From 2-12-FULL-35-23 sp965196985 (lineage in GTDB: Bacteria; Pseudomonadota; Gammaproteobacteria; UBA12402), in assembly GCA_965196985.1 (NCBI GenBank), contig CBDALO010000150.1, positions 12,914 to 76,913 of the forward strand: DNA of 64,000 nucleotides. The letters are read 5' to 3'. A program made the translations under genes and the position numbers. Every line of letters starts with the position of its first letter. The first letter of the stretch is position 1. Shown here in pieces: positions 30,988 through 40,157 of this stretch. Under the pieces are notes generated by a model that had not been told where the DNA came from, did not search any database, and saw only the letters and a program-made list of their open reading frames with translations.

Positions 30988-32519
30988 GATAGAGCGTTAT
31001 TTTGTCTGTAAAAACCAACTTCAGTACTTAGAAAAACCTTTAAAATTCTAAATGGCACTCTATTGTACCTGTCTCATCGCATAATATCTTAAATTAATTA
31101 TGCTAATCAATCTAAAAAATTATTTATACCTCAAATTTTTCTCCTCTCAAAATAAATTATTAACTTTTAGGTAATAGCAATTATATCTCGTTAATAAGAA
31201 CAAGAATGATCTATCCTAAAACCCTATGAAGCCTTATTATTCACTTCAACTTAAGTATCTAGGTGATCCGCTCCACTGGTCATCAATTTCCACTAAAACA
31301 GCTGATACGAGCCTTAGGCACAATTCAGTATTAGGGAAAATTCCAACTGTATGCGTCCTTCTTTTTACCTCTCTGTTTACGCGCTCAGCTATGTTACTGG
31401 TTCTTAATCTTTTTTGATGCGGCCTGTCAAAGTTCATCACTACTAAGCCCTCCGGTATATTCACTTCCAACCAAGAAGAAAGCTCTGGTGCTGTTTGCTG
31501 ATATTTATCTACCGCCATAGCCAATAGTCTTTCCGACTCATGAATGTTTGAGGCACTAAATATAGCTGTAATCTCCTCAGCTACTGGTTCCTTCATTGAG
31601 CGCTTTGGTATGTGAGCCTGAGCATTTTGCTGCAAATGAAATTGGCAGCGTTGCCAAGGAACACTGGGGAACACAGCTCTTCTAGCGGCTTTTAGGCCAG
31701 TATGAGCGTCGCTAGTAATCAACTCAATACCATGTATACCTCGCTCAACCAACTGCTGAAGAAAATCACGCCAATGTACCTCAGCCTCTGATAACGCAAC
31801 AGAAACACCTAGCACTGTTCTCTTGCCGGTTGATTCATCAAAGCCATAGGCTATCAATACCGCACAGTCTTGTACTGTGCCGCTAGTGCGCACCTTCTCA
31901 TAACGTGCATCTAGCCAAAGATATTTTATCTTTCCTAACGGCTTATTTCGCCATTTCTTTAAATCTTCATCCAACAATTTAGCGCAACGGCTTACCTCTG
32001 TGCTTGAAATATCTGTTCCACAGAGTTGCTTTAGCACCTTTTCAACTTTGCGCGTGGAAACCCCATGCACATACATTTCAGCGACAGCCAGCTTAAGTGC
32101 TCTATCAGAGCGTACACCTCGCTCTAAGACTGATGGATAGAAGGCTTCATTGGAGTCTCTAACCTGCGGTATCTGTAGCTCAAGCTGACCTTGACCTGTG
32201 TTAATTAACCTTGGTTTAAAGCCGTTCGCATATCCGTTTCTATCGCCAGTTCGCTCATAAGGACCGGCATTTAAATGGCGCTCCCTTTCTATTAACATAG
32301 CCTCATTCATCAACCTGGAGACAAGCTTAGGTAAAGCTTCAAACCCCTCCATCGCTAAAACATGTATGGCTTCTTCGATTAAGTTCTCATTTTTATAGCA
32401 GCTCATTGTCATTCCTCTTTTTTGGTTAAGTTTACCTTAAAAGGAATTTCTAATCTGACTGAGTCGCCTGCTTATTTTCAGCAAGTCAATGGAATTTACA
32501 GAAAGGATGGCGCACTAGC
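30988..32519 (-). mobile_element. IS256-family element, copy D (1532 bp)
   Basis: Ends GATAGAGCGTTATTTTG and GGATGGCGCACTAGC, with a perfect 8-bp duplication gcttgagt at 30980-30987 and 32520-32527. It sits in cheR in the same orientation as its host gene. Confidence 0.95.
31246..32412 (-). CDS. IS256-family transposase, copy D
   Basis: 388 residues, complete, with the same DDE-type landmarks as copy C (YLWLDARYEKVR, ELITSDAHTGLKAARR, NIAERVNREVKRR). It differs from the other copies at a few residues: NAGPYER for NASPYER, IFSASN for IFNASN, and NTELCL for NTESCL. It is intact and could supply activity to the whole family. Confidence 0.95.
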   Translation of the reverse strand: MTMSCYKNENLIEEAIHVLAMEGFEALPKLVSRLMNEAMLIERERHLNAGPYERTGDRNGYANGFKPRLINTGQGQLELQIPQVRDSNEAFYPSVLERGVRSDRALKLAVAEMYVHGVSTRKVEKVLKQLCGTDISSTEVSRCAKLLDEDLKKWRNKPLGKIKYLWLDARYEKVRTSGTVQDCAVLIAYGFDESTGKRTVLGVSVALSEAEVHWRDFLQQLVERGIHGIELITSDAHTGLKAARRAVFPSVPWQRCQFHLQQNAQAHIPKRSMKEPVAEEITAIFSASNIHESERLLAMAVDKYQQTAPELSSWLEVNIPEGLVVMNFDRPHQKRLRTSNIAERVNREVKRRTHTVGIFPNTELCLRLVSAVLVEIDDQWSGSPRYLS

Positions 32520-32691
32520 GCTTGAGTCCTGCAATAGAACGGGTAACATATCAGCCAAACTAGCCAAACCTAATTTATTTTGATGATAAACCAAACGACG
32601 TTTTAACGAAGCACGAGAATAATGACTAAAGTCGTAGCCATAAAGCTTCTGTATAGCTTCAATAATAAGCTCTACCGCCAACTGTTCTGAT

Positions 32692-33162
32692 CTATGCACG
32701 GCCAACCTCACCATTTCCTAACCAAACTGACAGCAATTCTAATAAAGCCTCAACGTTAATGGGCTTGCTCATATAGTCGCTCGCACCAGCTTGGATACAT
32801 TGCTCACGATCTTGCTGAGTCGCCCTAGCTGTTAGGGCAATGATAGGCAAACCTTTAAACTGCTCCATACTTCTAATCTTTCGTATTGCCTCGTAACCAT
32901 CCATAATAGGCATCATCATATCCATCAATACCAAATTAATTTTTTCCATTTGCATCAGCTTTTCAATGGCTAATTCACCATTATCAGCAATAACTACCTT
33001 CAACCCCTCCCCTTCTAGGGTACGAGATAAGGCAAAGCTATTACGCAAGTCATCATCAACCAAAAGCACAGTTTGGTCATTAAAACGCTTATGCTGCTCA
33101 GGCATAGATAAACTCACTTTATGCTTTGGCTCAGAGCTATCTTCTATATGGTGTAAAAATAA
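32692..33162 (-). pseudogene. Third receiver (REC) domain of the hybrid kinase
   Basis: Directly in frame after TAA 33163. The linker LFLHHIEDSSEPKHKVSLS leads to a complete receiver: DD in VLLVDDDLRNS, phospho-acceptor D in LVLMDMMMPIMDGYE, T in ALTARAT and K in MSKPINVEAL. A GTG at 33117 or the ATG at 33105 could start it as a stand-alone receiver, so a residual function is conceivable. It overlaps the cheR start. Confidence 0.7.
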
Positions 33163-34755
33163 TTACACTTCATCAAATAAACGCTCTGTTGCTTCCCCAC
33201 CTTTCACAACAACTTTGTTAGTGTACTTATTGATTTGCTTATATTCAGCCTCAGTAAGTTCTCTAGCTGTATAAACTACTATTGGAATCATAATATTCAT
33301 TTCATCAACTAAAGTTTGAATCAAGCTAACACCCGAAGTATCAGGCAAACCCAGATCAACCACTATACATGCATAGACTCTTTCACCTAATTTGGCTATA
33401 GCCTGAGCAGCGGTCTCTGCAAACTCAATTTCAACTGACTCTGATAATTCAGAAAAAATTTCTTTTAAACCCTTTTTAGCAACCTGATCATCTTCGACGA
33501 TCAGCAAACGATTTAATTGCTTGAACGACACTTTCTCTAATAAGCTTTTAATGTCTTCCTCTTTCACCGGCTTTTGCAAGAAACTTAACGCTCCTAGGCT
33601 CAAAGGCTTATTAGATTTATCTTGAGCTGAAACAACATGCACAGGAATCCTAGCCTTGCGACCATCTTGCTTTAATGCTCGCAAAACGTCTTCACCGTTA
33701 ATATCAGGCAAACCCAGATCAAGAATAACTCCTGTTGGCTTATAAGCTGCAGCTAACATCAAGCCCACCTTACCTTCGAGTGCAATCAAAACCTGAAAAC
33801 CATCTGCTTTAATGGTTTTTGCAAGCGCGTTAGCAAACTTTCTATCATCATCAATAATTAAAATACTTGGCAAGTCCTTATCAAACTTAGTACGATCATC
33901 AGCCACTGGCTGAGCAATCTTATTAATATCGTCAGGCAAAACTATCAGCTGCGTCAATTCTACAGGTTGCCCTGCTTTTGATTGTATTTTCTCATCAGGT
34001 CTATACGACGACAAAGCAACAGGAAGCGTCAAAATAAAGGTGCTTCCCTTGCCCTCTTTACTGACAAGGCTAAGGCTTCCTTGCATCAGCTCTGCAAGTT
34101 TTCTCGAAATAGACAAACCAAGACCAGTACCACCATACTGACGACTCGTCGAGCCATCTGCCTGCTGAAACTCAGCAAACACGAGCTTTTGCTTATCTTT
34201 TGGAATACCAATGCCCGTATCGGTAACGTGAAATGAAACGACCCCATCACTTTGAGTGATTCGCAAAGTAACACTACCCTTAGCAGTAAATTTAATCGCA
34301 TTGGATAATAGATTTTTTAAAATTTGCAACAATCTCATCTGATCTGTTTCAAAGTCAGGCACCAATGTTTTCTCATCGAAATCAACCAAAAGCTGTAATG
34401 ACTTTTTATCAGCAAGTGGTTTAAACTGCTTAACCAATACAGCAACAACCTCACTAATAGTTACAACCCCTACTTCAATAGTTAGTTTACCCGCCTCAAC
34501 TTTAGAGATATCAAGAATATCATTAATCAAGCTAAGCAAGTCACTGCCTGCCTCATAAATAATTTTTGCTTCTTCTTGTTGCTCAACAGTTAAATTACCC
34601 TTCTTGTTCGCCATAAAACTTTGAGCCAAAATCAACAAGCTATTTAACGGCGTACGTAACTCATGAGACATATTTGCTAGAAATTCTGCTTTATACTGGC
34701 TTGAACGACTTATCTCATTTGTTTTTTTGACGAAGCTCTTCTTTTTATTTTTCAA
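33163..34755 (-). pseudogene. Kinase core and two receiver domains of the hybrid kinase
   Basis: HisKA has the phospho-histidine in FLANMSHELRTPLNSL. HATPase shows N box NLLSNAIKFTAKG, DTGIGIPKDK and GGTGLGLSISRKLAELM. REC1 has ILIIDDDRKFANA and acceptor D in VILDLGLPDINGED. REC2 has LLIVEDDQVAKKG and D in IVVDLGLPDTSG. The catalytic motifs are intact, but there is no proper start: the frame is cut off from the sensor part by a TAA and an A-run frameshift. Confidence 0.8.
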
Positions 34756-35857
34756 TTAAAGAAAGCTGCACGTGCAGTTCTTCATTCGTTGAACGCAACT
34801 CCTCCTCAGATTGCTTTAAAGCCTGAGTTTGTGACTCCAGCTCCTCATTTGAAACTCGCAGCTCTTCTTCTTGTTGCTGCAAGCTTTGGCGCTGCGACTC
34901 CGTTTTAGTCAATAACTGCTGAAGGTTCTGCTTAGCAAGCGCCACCTTAAGCCCCATTACCACATCACTACAAAGTTTATTAATATAATTAACAAGTTCT
35001 TGGCTAATAGCTTGAGTAAAGCAAAGCTCAATTGCACCAACAACCTCATTATCATGCAACAATGGAACCAGTAAAATTTGTTTTGGCAGCATCCCTCCAA
35101 GCCCAGAGGAGACCTTAACATAATCTTTCTCAGGCTCTTTTATAACAATAGGCTGCCTAGACTTAATACACTCACCAACTAAACCCTCACCCCATTTAAA
35201 TTTCGTAGCACGCTTACGACGATCTTTAAAACCATAACCAGATATTAAGCTAATAATTTTCTTCTCTGAATCAACCAAGTAAAACATTGATAATAACGCA
35301 TTAAATTGTTTAGCAAAAAACTGTAAAACCGCCTCAGAAAACTCTTTTACGTCATCTAAACCACGCAAACCATCTTCTAATTCTGACTTAATGGTTCTTT
35401 GTTGGTTCTCTTTTTCTAAACGAGTATTTAAACCCTCTACTTCTAACATTTTTTCTTTTTCTGCCCTCAGATCATGAAGAATTCCAGTAAAAAGTCTCTC
35501 CCCTCCAACCAGTATTTCGCTCACCGATAATACCACCGGAATCAGCTCTCCAGACTTAGTCCGCGCACTTACTTCTCGAGAATTACCAATAATTTTTTTA
35601 GTTTTAGTTCTAATATAATTTTTTATATAGTTATCATGATTAGAGGGATGAGGTTCTGGCATAATTAAAGTAATATTAACCCCAACCATTTCTTCTGCTG
35701 CATAACCGAGCAAACGAGTTGTTGCCGAATTAGCCGTTTGGACAATACCTTTATCGTTAATCGTAATAATAGGATCAACAGCAGTCTCAACAGTTTGTTG
35801 CATTTTTTCTTCTGCCAATTGGCGCAAATGCAACATCTCATTAAAGGCCTGTGTTAG
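34745..35857 (-). pseudogene. PAS-GAF sensor part of the hybrid kinase
   Basis: Reads in frame from the HAMP fragment across TAG 35858. The PAS domain (VETAVDPIITINDKGIVQTA, then GYAAEEMVGVNITLIMPEPH) has the form of a PAS/PAC. Then come a GAF domain (WGEGLVGECIKSRQPIVIKE, VGAIELCFTQAI) and a long coiled coil rich in Q/E/L. It ends at TAA 34745, where the coiled coil is expected to continue as KEELRQK. Confidence 0.8.
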
Positions 35858-36320
35858 CTACCCCATTTCATCTTGAGCTACTATAGGAATACCCTTGTCA
35901 AGCCGACCAGAAGCAAGCTTCTTGGTCGCAAGTAGCAGTATCTTAACCGGCTTTAAAACTTTGCTAACGCTCATCCTAGCAAGCCATAATGAGACAATGA
36001 GCAATAAAAAAATAAAAAATAGCGTTATATAGATAATTAAATTAACCAAAGTAAGAGTTCGACTAGCAACCTGTTCTTGTTTAAGGGTTTCAGTACCTAG
36101 TAGAGCTTTAAGCGCTTGAGGTGACTGGTGCGCCATTGGTTTTATGTGCAGCTGAGACTGAGCATTTTCTATAGTTTCAACAACGGAAACGTTTTGCTGG
36201 TAACAATAAAGCAAGCGGTCTTTTAACCAAATACTTGACAATAAACTAAAAACCAACAACACCACACCAAGCAAAGCAATTAAAACATGAGAGGCAAATA
36301 ACTTTCGCTTTAAACTTTGT
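35858..36320 (-). pseudogene. Membrane and HAMP part of the hybrid kinase, 5' truncated
   Basis: It encodes a first TM helix (HVLIALLGVVLLVFSLLSSI), about 70 extracytoplasmic residues, a second TM helix (IIYITLFFIFLLLIVSLWLA) and a HAMP domain ending DEMG at TAG. The codons before the first TM helix (SLKRKLFAS) run into the IS91 border, so the native start is lost or sits at the junction. Confidence 0.75.
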
Positions 36321-36324
36321 CAAG

Positions 36325-37899
36325 TCAGGCCGGCTTCGCCGGCAACTTTCTAAGCCTCTAAGAGTTTAGTCTTTACAAAGCCACGAGTATTATTAAGTCT
36401 CAAACTAGTCAAACCTGCCCATGGAATAATAACGAATAAAAATAACACACCTGCTATAGAAATTGCTTCAGGTAGCTGAGCAATAACTCACCTACTATAC
36501 GCGCTTCTCATTTTACTCTATGAATAATGAAACGCTTTAGTATCAAACAAATCTTGGTAACCAATCAGAACTGGTGGAACTTTCACACCAAGTACAAAGA
36601 TAAAATCAGAGAAGCTATTGTCATTGGCATTGTTAAGCTGCTTAGCTGCAAACATCCTATGCGTGGCCATAAAGAGTATCATTGCAGTAATCCAAACTGT
36701 TCACACGTCAAATACATCCGCCATACCTGCAAAGCTAAAAGCTGTTCATCGTGTGGTAAAAAAGCCACAGAAGTATGGATACAACAACAGATGGCAATCT
36801 TACCCAACACTACATGGCAACACATCACATTCACCATGCCCTCTACTCTTTGGGACTGCTTTTGGACAAACAGAGAGCTTCTTAATTTACTCCCACCATT
36901 AGCAGCAAAGGTGTTACTCAAGCTTGCTAAAAACAAGAGGGTTAAACCCGGTGTATTTATCGCGCTTCACACCTTTGGCAGAGATCTAAAGCGCAATGTG
37001 CATCTTCATGCGTCAATCACTCTGGGTGGTATCAACAAAGAGTTAACACAATGGAAAAGCCTCTACTTCCATCAACCTACACTAATGTCCATGTGGCGTT
37101 ATGAGGTCATTAACCTTTTTAGAAACCACCACCAGGACAAAGGGCTTATTCTGCCAAATCAGTTAGCCTCTACACTGAACCACACTTTCAACTTTAATCA
37201 ACTGCTTGATCAGCTTTACCAAAAACGATGGGTAGTACATTGCGCAAAGCCCTCAAAGAATCACAAACAAAACGTTAAATACTTAGGTCGATACACCAAA
37301 CGTCCTCCTATTGCTGAGTCAAAAATTAAAAACTTTGATGGGAGCAGCCTCAGTTTTAATTATCTTGATCACGTCTCTAAAACCTACAAGCAATTTAAAT
37401 TAACCGCGGAAGAGTTTATTGCTCGATTTATTCAACACATTCCTGATGTTGGCTTTCGTATGGTGCGTTATTATGGGTTTCTTGCTAACCGGGTGCGAGG
37501 TGAGATGCTACCCAAAGTCAGACTCCTATTAGGTGAAACTGATCCAAACACACCCCAGGTCAATTACCGCACCTTAATGCAAAATAATTTTAACATTGAC
37601 CCCTATGAATGTGTTCTATGCGGTAGCCAAATGTTTTTAGCTAACTGCTGGTATAGACAACCTAACCGTTACAAATTGCTATCAAAGCATCGTGAACTCG
37701 CCTTACTGAAAAAAATCTAATAACTTCCTAGGGGGGTAGTCCGTCCAAAACAACAAATAACAGCTAGTTTTGGCTATTGTTTGTCATAACTAACCCTGCC
37801 CCACCACTAAATCGATTTTATAAAAAATACCTGTGCTAAAATTACTCATTTTAATTGGTGGTATTTTTACCAATTGACACATTGAAATTCCTTAATATC
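36325..37899 (+). mobile_element. IS91-family element, copy 1
   Basis: The borders were set by comparison with copy 2: shared sequence starts TCAGGCCGGCTTCGCC directly after CAAG and ends CCTTAATATC. There are no terminal inverted repeats and no target duplication, and CAAG at the left border is a known IS91 target tetranucleotide. The GCCGGCTTCGCCGGC hairpin at the left end is the kind of structure found at rolling-circle ends. Confidence 0.8.
36527..37720 (+). CDS. IS91-family transposase (Y1/HUH), copy 1
   Basis: 397 residues from ATG 36527 (MKRFSIKQILVTNQNWW). The N-terminal zinc-binding region has CSNPNC, HTCKAKSCSSCGKK. The HUH motif is HLHASITLGG. The catalytic tyrosine region is NVKYLGRYTKRPPIAESK. 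A second CxxC pair (CVLCG) sits near the C-terminus. Length and motifs are complete, so this is the parent-like copy for the 5'-damaged copy 2. Confidence 0.92.
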   Translation: MKRFSIKQILVTNQNWWNFHTKYKDKIREAIVIGIVKLLSCKHPMRGHKEYHCSNPNCSHVKYIRHTCKAKSCSSCGKKATEVWIQQQMAILPNTTWQHITFTMPSTLWDCFWTNRELLNLLPPLAAKVLLKLAKNKRVKPGVFIALHTFGRDLKRNVHLHASITLGGINKELTQWKSLYFHQPTLMSMWRYEVINLFRNHHQDKGLILPNQLASTLNHTFNFNQLLDQLYQKRWVVHCAKPSKNHKQNVKYLGRYTKRPPIAESKIKNFDGSSLSFNYLDHVSKTYKQFKLTAEEFIARFIQHIPDVGFRMVRYYGFLANRVRGEMLPKVRLLLGETDPNTPQVNYRTLMQNNFNIDPYECVLCGSQMFLANCWYRQPNRYKLLSKHRELALLKKI

Positions 37900-38289
37900 G
37901 AGGCGAGTTGCTAGACAACTCTGAGCTTTTAGCTCGATTACTCATGCCCTGATCTCCTTATCAATTACGGTTCAATTTCAGGGCCTATGGACAAAATGAG
38001 TTTTGTATTTTTCAAACGCTTTACGGCTAACGGGTTCTGTCACGGATCGTTTCCCAGCATGCTCGCAAGCAGCATTGCTGGGAGCCCTCGATTCGTACCA
38101 CCCGTTCTGCAGCACTGAACAACAAAAATACAAAACTCATTGACTACTTACTTGTCCACACATCCTGAAAGAGGACCTCAATTAGCTGAGTCTATCTTAT
38201 CGGCAAAGAAGCGGTCAACCATTCGCCAAGTTACAAACTTTCAAGATACGTGGAAAAAAGAAATCGGCTACAAAGCCTTATCCCAGGCG
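37900..38289. other. Non-coding stretch between IS91 and rnhB
   Basis: 390 bp with no supported gene. It holds the 37995-38141 palindromic unit. A 73-codon open frame (38140-38361, plus strand, TTG start) runs antisense into the end of rnhB and shows no recognisable domain. Just before the rnhB stop, the hairpin CCAGGCG-tt-CGCCTGG-like palindrome at 38283-38299 could act as a weak terminator of the minus-strand operon. Confidence 0.4.
37995..38141. repeat. 147-bp imperfect palindromic unit (MITE/REP-like)
   Basis: The arms AATGAGTTTTGTATTTTT (37995-38012) and AAAAATACAAAACTCATT (38124-38141) are perfect 18-bp reverse complements. Further in, AACGGGT and ACCCGTT, then CCCAGCA and TGCTGGG, also pair. 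There is no coding potential. It looks like a non-autonomous or BIME-type repeat; only one copy is seen here. Confidence 0.55.
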
Positions 38290-38853
38290 TTACGCCTGGA
38301 GAAGTCGCTTAACCGGACCAAAAGAACGACGATGATACATGGTAGGGCCATGCTCAGCTAGAGCAGCCAAATGAAGCTTTGTTGGGTAACCTTTGTGTTG
38401 AGCAAAGCCATATTGAGGAAAGCAATCATGCAAAGCCACCATCTCACGATCTCTTGTTACTTTAGCTAGAATTGAAGCAGCGCTAATCTCAGCAACTTTT
38501 TCATCGCCTTTTACAATTGCCTCCATTGGAATTGAGAGCTTGGGACAGTGAATTCCATCTACCACAACCTTAGTGGGTTGCTGCCTAAGGGTTTCAACAG
38601 CACGCTGCATTGCTAACAAACTTGCCTGTAAAATATTAATTGAATCAATCTCTTGCGCATCACAACGAGCGATAGCATAAGCTAGCGACCGCTCCTTAAT
38701 AACCTCGAACAATGCTTCGCGTTTCTTTTCAGAAAGCTTTTTGCAATCTGCTAAACCTTCAATTGGCTTTGCAGGATCAAGAATAACAGCTGCAGCAACA
38801 ACGGGACCAGCTAAGGGACCACGACCAACCTCATCAACGCCAGCAACTAGCAT
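38290..38853 (-). CDS. rnhB: Ribonuclease HII
   Basis: 187 residues. It degrades the RNA strand of RNA-DNA hybrids and nicks at misincorporated ribonucleotides. The type-2 signature GVDEVGRGPLAGPVVAAAV supplies the first D-E pair; the other acidic residues lie in DGIHCPK and SILAKVTRD. It is normal length. The ATG shares its first base with the lpxA stop (TAATG), so it is translationally coupled to the lipid A genes. It is the last gene of the minus-strand block. Confidence 0.96.
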   Translation of the reverse strand: MLVAGVDEVGRGPLAGPVVAAAVILDPAKPIEGLADCKKLSEKKREALFEVIKERSLAYAIARCDAQEIDSINILQASLLAMQRAVETLRQQPTKVVVDGIHCPKLSIPMEAIVKGDEKVAEISAASILAKVTRDREMVALHDCFPQYGFAQHKGYPTKLHLAALAEHGPTMYHRRSFGPVKRLLQA

Positions 38854-39632
38854 TAGCGCACCAAACCTCGCTTACTAGATTCGATTATTTCTAAAAATAA
38901 TTTTGCATCAGTGCAACACTCATCTTCAGCTTGGAGCTGTTCTACCGCTTCACTCAAACTAAGCCCCTGACGATAAATAACTTTATATAATCGCTTAATT
39001 CCATTAATACGCCCAGGTGAAAAACCGTGGCGACGTAATCCTTCAGTATTTAAACCGAACGGCTTTGCATAATAACCAGACACTTTTGTAAATGGTGGCA
39101 CATCTTTAGCAATCATCGAACCACCTGCAGCAAAGCTATAGGCTCCGATACGACAAAACTGGTGAGTCCCACTCAAGCCTCCCAAAATAGCATGATCATC
39201 AATTTGTACATGCCCTGCCAAAGAAGCATTATTAGCTAAAATAATATGATTACCAACGATACAATCATGCGCCACATGCACATAAGCCATTAAAAAATTA
39301 TCGCTACCAATTTTAGTTAAGCCACCACCGTGCTCAGTACCACGGTTTAAAGTACAAAACTCACGAATAGTATTTCGATCACCTATCTCTAACCAAGTTT
39401 CTGAGCCGCTATATTTTAAATCTTGTGGATCTTCACCGACTGAGCAAAACTGTGCAATGCTATTGTCGCAGCCAATACGCGTATGCCCTTTAATCACAAC
39501 GTGCGAAGCAATCGAACAATTATCCCCTATTTCTACATCAGCCTCAACAATAGAATAAGCACCGACACTAACATTTACTCCTAGCTTAGCCTTAGGATCA
39601 ATTATTGCCGTTTCATGAATCATTTTTTTCAA
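38853..39632 (-). CDS. lpxA: UDP-N-acetylglucosamine acyltransferase
   Basis: 259 residues; first step of lipid A synthesis, moving a 3-hydroxyacyl chain from ACP to UDP-GlcNAc in the cytoplasm. The left-handed beta-helix hexapeptides run through most of the protein (IIDPKAKLGVNVSVGAYSIV, VEIGDNCSIASHV). The catalytic histidine lies in AYVHVAHDCIVGN. The C-terminal helical part is RRHGFSPGRINGIKRLYK. It overlaps fabZ by 20 bases. lpxB, which often follows lpxA, is not here. Confidence 0.97.
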   Translation of the reverse strand: MKKMIHETAIIDPKAKLGVNVSVGAYSIVEADVEIGDNCSIASHVVIKGHTRIGCDNSIAQFCSVGEDPQDLKYSGSETWLEIGDRNTIREFCTLNRGTEHGGGLTKIGSDNFLMAYVHVAHDCIVGNHIILANNASLAGHVQIDDHAILGGLSGTHQFCRIGAYSFAAGGSMIAKDVPPFTKVSGYYAKPFGLNTEGLRRHGFSPGRINGIKRLYKVIYRQGLSLSEAVEQLQAEDECCTDAKLFLEIIESSKRGLVR

Positions 39633-40074
39633 TCCTTTTTTTAACGCTCATTAGCTCAGCAGTACAGGCTAACTCACCCTCTACCGTAGCTGTCCCTAGC
39701 ACCTTCCAAACATCATGACGGATCTTTATTAACTCAACCTTTAATTCCAGCTGATCACCTGGTACAACTGGACGCTTAAAACGAGCATTATCAATCCCTG
39801 CAAAAAAGAATAACGAGTCTTTCGTCGACTCTCCCGTTGAGTAAAAAGCGAAAACTACGGCAGTTTGTGCCAAAGCCTCAAGGATTAGCACACCAGGCAT
39901 AATCGGTTGCTCGGGGAAATGCCCTCCAAAGAAAGGCTCATTAATCGTTACATTCTTTAATGCGGTCATAGATTTTTTTTCTTCAACAGCAACCACACGG
40001 TCAATTAGCAGAAAAGGTGGTCGATGCGGCAAACAATCAAAAATCTGGTTAATATCAAGCAGTGTCTTACCCAC
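39613..40074 (-). CDS. fabZ: 3-hydroxyacyl-ACP dehydratase FabZ
   Basis: 153 residues of hot-dog fold. It dehydrates 3-hydroxyacyl-ACP in fatty acid elongation and competes with LpxA/LpxD for the same substrate, which explains the clustering. The catalytic His is in LPHRPPFLLIDRV and GHFPEQPIMPGV; the catalytic Glu is in LILEALAQ. It is normal length. It lies 83 bp downstream of lpxD with no obvious terminator between. Confidence 0.97.
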   Translation of the reverse strand: MGKTLLDINQIFDCLPHRPPFLLIDRVVAVEEKKSMTALKNVTINEPFFGGHFPEQPIMPGVLILEALAQTAVVFAFYSTGESTKDSLFFFAGIDNARFKRPVVPGDQLELKVELIKIRHDVWKVLGTATVEGELACTAELMSVKKRIEKNDS

Positions 40075-40157
40075 CGAACCTTCTCCTCTTTTTTCTTAAT
40101 TAAACTTGAAAAGCGTTATATCTACCCGTTAGCGATAGGGCCTGCGCCTTTGCTACT

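Larger units (their letters stand above)
30350..32714 (-). pseudogene. CheR-type methyltransferase split by IS256 copy D
   Basis: N-part 32520-32714 (ATG 32714, overlapping the preceding receiver gene by 23 bases) and C-part 30350-30979 join, after removing the element and one duplication gcttgagt, through V-L-L-Q-D-S-S-S-F-G-E-L. That restores a CheR of about 270 residues. The N-terminal all-alpha domain is seen in FSHYSRASLKRRLVYH. The SAM-binding part shows KIWHAGCATGEEVYSMAILL, TDFNPGALKVAKKG and CRNVMIYFD. It is inactivated by the insertion only. Confidence 0.9.
32692..36320 (-). pseudogene. Hybrid sensor histidine kinase with three receiver domains, whole degraded gene
   Basis: Order 5' to 3': TM helix, extracytoplasmic domain, TM helix, HAMP, PAS, GAF, coiled coil, HisKA, HATPase, REC1, REC2, REC3. 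Damage: the 5' end is replaced by IS91 at 36325; TAG (35858-35860) falls where HAMP sequences read DEMG-E-LTQAFNEM; TAA (34745-34747) falls where a Q is expected; an extra A in an A7 run (34722-34728 on the plus strand as T7) shifts frame; TAA (33163-33165) lies before REC3. All fragments are in the same frame across the stops except at the A7 site. The operon continues into cheR, cheB and the GGDEF-EAL gene, so it was the input of that pathway. Confidence 0.85.

Noticed and set aside
38140..38361. 73-codon plus-strand frame upstream of and antisense to the rnhB end
   Set aside because: TTG start, no ribosome-binding site, no domain, and its last third is the complement of rnhB. The THPERG stretch faintly recalls protease tails but is not enough.
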